DNA from: Myxococcales bacterium
Lineage (GTDB): Bacteria > Myxococcota_A > Polyangia > Polyangiales > Polyangiaceae
Assembly: GCA_021847645.1 (NCBI GenBank)
Contig: JAJZQG010000005.1
Coordinates: 17,155 to 81,154 of the forward strand
Length of the DNA: 64,000 nt
Reading direction: 5' to 3'
The stretch's first letter is position 1. Each line of letters begins with the position of its first letter. The notes under the pieces were generated by a model. That model had not been told where the DNA came from. It saw only the letters and a program-made list of their open reading frames with translations, and did no database searches. Positions 60,643 to 64,000 of the stretch are shown here, one piece after another. The position numbers and the translations under genes are program-made.

Positions 60643-62561
60643 TCGGCGCCGAATTCGAGGAGAACCTGGCCGTCCGCTACCTCCGCGGCGCGCTCGAGCA
60701 CGCTGGCCACGACGTGGTCCAGATCGTGTTCAACGAGCCGCGCGACACTGCCTGGGCTGCCCAGGCCCTCGCCCGATCGGGCGCCGCGATCGCCGGCCTG
60801 TCCATGGTCTTCACCTGGCGCGCCCGGCAATTCGCGGACGTCGCCACCCGCGCCAGACAGCTCGGCTACACGGGCCACATCATCGCCGGCGGCCACTTCG
60901 CCGCCTTCCACGCCGAGCAGCTCCTGGGCGACGTGCCGTCCATCGACTCCGTGGCCTGCGGCGAAGGCGAGTCGATCCTCTGCGCGCTCGCCGCGGCCGA
61001 CGGCGACCCGTCCCATGTCGACGGCCTCGTGCACCGCCGCGCCGCTGCGATCGTGCGCAATCCTCCGTCCGCCAACCCGCCCGACCTCGACGTTCTCCCC
61101 TGGCCGCCTCGCAAGCGTCCGCTCGACGACTACCTCGGCATCCCGATCACCAACATGCTCGCGTCGCGCGGCTGCACCCACGCATGCTCGTTCTGCTCCA
61201 TCGCGGCCTGGCACCGCATGTGCGGCGGACCCAGGCTGCGCCTTCGACGCGTCGATCGCGTCGCCGACGAGATGGCCGCGCTCTACCAGGCAGGCGCGCG
61301 CATCTTCAACTTCCACGACGACAACTTCTTCCTCGACGACGCCGACGCCATGCTCGCCCGGGCCACATCGTTTCACCACGCCCTGCGGGCTCGCGGCGTG
61401 CGCCGCATCGCCTTTGCCGCCAAGTGCCGCCCGGACACGATGGACGAACGCGTGCTGGACGTGCTCAAGTCCGCCGGGCTGTTCCGCTTGTTCCTCGGCA
61501 TCGAGGCCGGCACCGACGAGTCCCTCGGCAGGCTCGGCCGTGGCCAGACCTTCGCCGACAACGCACGCGCGCTTCGGCTAGTCAACGACCTCGACCTGCA
61601 CGCTTGCTTCAACCTGCTGCTGCTCAACCCCGACTCCACCCTCGAGGACCTGGCCGCCAACGTGGCATTCCTGCGCGATCACCCGCACAACCCGATGAAC
61701 TTCTGCCGCACCGAGATCTACACCGGTACGCCGCTTCATCGCCGGCTTGCGCGGCAGCAACGCTTGCGCGGCGACTACTGGGGCTGGGACTACGTCATCG
61801 CCGACGACCGCGCCCAAGCCGCCTTCGAGCTCATCACGCCCGTGTTCCACACGCGCAACTACGGCGTGGACTGCCTGCACCACCTCGTGATGGCGGTCGA
61901 CTACGAGCATCAGCTCCTCGCCCACTTCTTCGGCACCACCGCCGCACTGCGTCGCGACGCCAAGGCCTTCATCGTGGAAGCCAACCTCAACACCGTCGCG
62001 CACCTTCAAGCGGTCGTTGACGCGGCGCATGCGCTGCCTTCGAACGCCGATCGCGCCAAGCTCGTCGCCAAGCTGCGAGCCGCCGTGGAGCACGACAACG
62101 ATCGGCTGGGTCACAAGGCGCGCACGCTTCTCGCCCGCATCCGGTCGCTCGCCATGCGACGACGCACGCAACCCGGCTGGCTCCGCACCGCGACCGCCGC
62201 GAGTCTGGCCGCTGCCTTGGCCGTGGCGGCCTCCGCCTGCAAGGACAAGTCGCACGCGACCGAAACCATCGCACCGTCCACCGAAGCCGACGGCGGCTCG
62301 CTCCCGCCCACTTTCCCCGCCGAGATGGTCGCCGAGCCGCCCGACGCATCCACGTTGCCCGCCCCTGAAGCTACCGACGCTTCGACGGATGCATCGGCCG
62401 ACGCCGCGGCGGATGCAGCAGCCGATGTCGTCCCGGACGCGAAGCGTCAGCCCAAGCCGCCCACCACCACGCACAAGACCGAGATGGCACCACGGCCACC
62501 TGCCCCGCCGGTTCACTACAACGAGGCGGTCGCTCCTGCGCCGCGCGTCAAGCCCAGATGA
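60627..62561 (+). CDS. B12-binding-domain radical SAM protein with lipoprotein-like C-terminal tail
   Basis: A 644-aa protein. An N-terminal cobalamin-binding-like Rossmann domain (~1-135) is followed by a radical SAM domain (~170-385) with the cluster motif C183-x3-C187-x2-C190 (RGCTHACSFC). A helical region follows (to ~505). The final ~135 residues look foreign to the family: from Met510 the sequence reads as a signal peptide with a lipobox (LAVAASAC, Cys538), then a disordered Ser/Asp/Ala/Pro tail ending VKPR. It is one open frame with no stop between. The tail might be an anchor or a fused former lipoprotein gene. The start at 60627 has AGGAG 8 bases upstream and overlaps the PAP2 gene. 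Confidence 0.87.
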   Translation: MRIALIGAEFEENLAVRYLRGALEHAGHDVVQIVFNEPRDTAWAAQALARSGAAIAGLSMVFTWRARQFADVATRARQLGYTGHIIAGGHFAAFHAEQLLGDVPSIDSVACGEGESILCALAAADGDPSHVDGLVHRRAAAIVRNPPSANPPDLDVLPWPPRKRPLDDYLGIPITNMLASRGCTHACSFCSIAAWHRMCGGPRLRLRRVDRVADEMAALYQAGARIFNFHDDNFFLDDADAMLARATSFHHALRARGVRRIAFAAKCRPDTMDERVLDVLKSAGLFRLFLGIEAGTDESLGRLGRGQTFADNARALRLVNDLDLHACFNLLLLNPDSTLEDLAANVAFLRDHPHNPMNFCRTEIYTGTPLHRRLARQQRLRGDYWGWDYVIADDRAQAAFELITPVFHTRNYGVDCLHHLVMAVDYEHQLLAHFFGTTAALRRDAKAFIVEANLNTVAHLQAVVDAAHALPSNADRAKLVAKLRAAVEHDNDRLGHKARTLLARIRSLAMRRRTQPGWLRTATAASLAAALAVAASACKDKSHATETIAPSTEADGGSLPPTFPAEMVAEPPDASTLPAPEATDASTDASADAAADAAADVVPDAKRQPKPPTTTHKTEMAPRPPAPPVHYNEAVAPAPRVKPR

Positions 62562-62708
62562 CGCACGACGCCCTGGTCCGCCTGCACGTCGCGTCACCCC
62601 TGGAGCCTTCGCCGCGGCCACGGGCGTCTGCGGGATGGCGATGTCTCGTCGATTGGCGGTTCCCTTCCTGGTTGCGCCGCGCTTCGCGCCGGGCTTTGCT
62701 TCGCCGCC

Positions 62709-63806
62709 ATGAGTCCCAAAGCCGGCCGCGCCCAGAACCGTCCCCCCAACGCCACGCCAGCGCCGCCGCAGTCGGACGACCGCATCGTCGCTGCCGCCGC
62801 GGCCGAGGACGATCCGCGTTTCGATCGGCTCTTTCGCCCCACGAGCCTAGACGAGTACATCGGCCAATCGGCCCACAAGGAGAACCTGCGCGTGTTCCTG
62901 CAAGCCGCGAAGAAGCGCGGCGAGCCTCTCGACCACGTGCTGCTGTGCGGTCCGCCGGGCCTGGGCAAGACCACGCTCGCCCACATCCTTGCCCAGGAAA
63001 TGGGCGTCACCATGTACGCCACCGCCGGCCCTGCCATCGAGCACAAGGGAGCGCTCGCCGGCCTTCTCACCCGCGTGCAAGAGCGCGACGTGCTGTTCGT
63101 CGACGAAATCCACCGTCTCTCGGCCGCTGTCGAGGAGAGCCTCTACCCTGCCATCGAGAGCTTCCAGATCGACGTCATGATGGGCGACGGACCCCATGCG
63201 ACCACGATCCAGCTTGCGTTGCAGCCGTTTACCCTGGTGGGCGCCACCACGCGCACGGGTCTTCTCACCGCGCCGCTGCTTACGCGCTTCGGCTACGTCA
63301 TGCGCCTCGACTTCTATCCGGTCGAGGACCTGATCCTGATCGTCCACCGCAGCGCCCGGTTGCTCGGCGTGGACATCACGGACGAGGGCGCCCTCGAGAT
63401 CGCCAAGAGGTCCCGCGGAACGCCGCGCGTGGCCAACCGCCTGCTGCGCCGGGTGAGCGATTTTGCCTTGGTGCTGGGGGATGGCCGGGTCACGGCGCGG
63501 GGCGCGGCCGAGGCTTGCGAGCGTCTGGGGGTCGACTCCGCCGGCCTCGACGAGATGGACCGCAAGCTCATGCATGTCATCATCGACACCTACGACGGCG
63601 GTCCGGTGGGCGTGGAAACCCTGGCCGCCGCCCTAGCCGAGCCGCGCGACACGATCGAGGACGTCTACGAACCCTATCTGCTGCAGCAGGGCTTCATCGG
63701 GCGCACCCCTCGCGGGCGGGTGGCCACGAAACGTGCCTACGAGCACCTGGGCATCGCGATGCCGGCCAAGGCAAGCCCGCCCGATCCCCAAGGCGCGCTG
63801 TTCTAG
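62709..63806 (+). CDS. ruvB: Holliday junction branch-migration helicase RuvB
   Basis: A 365-aa AAA+ ATPase. It has the RuvB start [20 protein letters not shown], Walker [10 protein letters not shown] (81-89), Walker [10 protein letters not shown] (129-137), the sensor region [18 protein letters not shown], and [16 protein letters not shown]. The C-terminal winged-helix ends [16 protein letters not shown]. RuvB hexamers pump DNA through RuvA-bound Holliday junctions. The first ~35 residues are a non-conserved Pro/Ala-rich extension. RuvA and RuvC are not adjacent in the window. The protein is the best-recognised in the window. Confidence 0.97.
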   Translation: MSPKAGRAQNRPPNATPAPPQSDDRIVAAAAAEDDPRFDRLFRPTSLDEYIGQSAHKENLRVFLQAAKKRGEPLDHVLLCGPPGLGKTTLAHILAQEMGVTMYATAGPAIEHKGALAGLLTRVQERDVLFVDEIHRLSAAVEESLYPAIESFQIDVMMGDGPHATTIQLALQPFTLVGATTRTGLLTAPLLTRFGYVMRLDFYPVEDLILIVHRSARLLGVDITDEGALEIAKRSRGTPRVANRLLRRVSDFALVLGDGRVTARGAAEACERLGVDSAGLDEMDRKLMHVIIDTYDGGPVGVETLAAALAEPRDTIEDVYEPYLLQQGFIGRTPRGRVATKRAYEHLGIAMPAKASPPDPQGALF

Positions 63807-63897
63807 GGCCCAAGTCCGCTGGTCAAGCGCTCGTTCGACGTAGCCATGGCCGCGGCCGTGGCCCGCCCCTCGCGTTCCCCCCATCCCGTGTTCCCGT

Positions 63898-63951
63898 GTT
63901 CCTAGCTCGACCCCATCCGAAAAGCCTTCCGGAAAACTAGCAGCTAGGAAC
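63898..63951. repeat. Inverted repeat downstream of ruvB
   Basis: GTTCCTAGCT at 63898-63907 is repeated perfectly as AGCTAGGAAC at 63942-63951, around a 34-base centre that contains the palindrome TTCCGGAA. Flanking sequence on both sides repeats GTTCC-type words, so the structure probably extends past the arms. It could be a terminator-like structure or an intergenic repeat element. Confidence 0.6.
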
Positions 63952-64000
63952 AAGCAACAGGAACGCGAACACGGAACGCCAGCGAAGCTCGGCGGGGAAA

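Overview
The window is high-GC DNA whose codon use and gene content point to a myxobacterium (Myxococcota, probably Polyangia). The evidence is two secreted proteins with MYXO-CTERM-like tails (Cys-x-Cys, hydrophobic helix, Arg cluster), three membrane-anchored Ser/Thr kinases, a fibro-slime domain lipoprotein, many Ala/Asp/Gly-rich lipoproteins, very large TPR proteins and a PATAN/J-domain protein. No rRNA, tRNA, CRISPR array or insertion sequence was recognised. Starts were chosen by ribosome binding sites, overlaps and where the recognisable domain begins.

Layout. 1-7134 (minus): two huge helical-repeat proteins, overlapping at GTGA, the second running off the left edge; then a parvulin-type prolyl isomerase (7372-7944). 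Divergent from it is a 1392-aa zinc-ribbon/Pro-rich/TM/TPR protein (8082-12260). 12315-17215 (minus): a MYXO-CTERM metallophosphoesterase, a CPBP-family membrane protein, a D-cysteine desulfhydrase-like PLP enzyme overlapping a biotin carrier protein, and a PATAN-J-domain protein. 17434-24090 (plus): a Ser/Thr kinase, a GNAT acetyltransferase and a coupled pair of histidine kinases, the second with an apparently dead ATPase domain. 24545-27392: an EmrB/EmrA-type drug exporter, convergent with a stand-alone molybdopterin oxidoreductase (27420-29666).

29831-32926 (plus) is the most unusual region. It is a small lasso-peptide type RiPP locus: a PqqD-like recognition element (RRE) interrupted by an in-frame TGA, an asparagine-synthetase-like cyclase, a 77-aa precursor with the Y-x2-P...G-x5-T leader motif and a Gly1...Asp8 core, and an HPr-kinase-like protein whose Walker A lysine is replaced by glutamate. 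The leader peptidase (B2) and an ABC exporter are not in the locus. It looks like a lasso pathway that is decaying or completed by genes elsewhere.

33103-46165 is an envelope and signalling block: a TerB-like hypothetical, a fibro-slime lipoprotein, a GH25 muramidase with a MYXO-CTERM-like tail, propeller lipoproteins, a kinase/TPR-PEGA pair, a Tat-signal small protein paired with a YkgJ-type Cys-cluster protein, and a third Ser/Thr kinase. 46584-64000 holds a hybrid GAF-PAS-GAF histidine kinase, a thioredoxin-like protein, a CobW-type GTPase, small lipoproteins, an S41-like secreted protease, a GAF-PAS sigma-54 activator with a clear promoter and palindrome upstream, an esterase, a PAP2 phosphatase overlapping a B12-binding radical SAM protein that ends in a lipoprotein-like tail, and RuvB. 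A structured inverted repeat lies just before the right edge.
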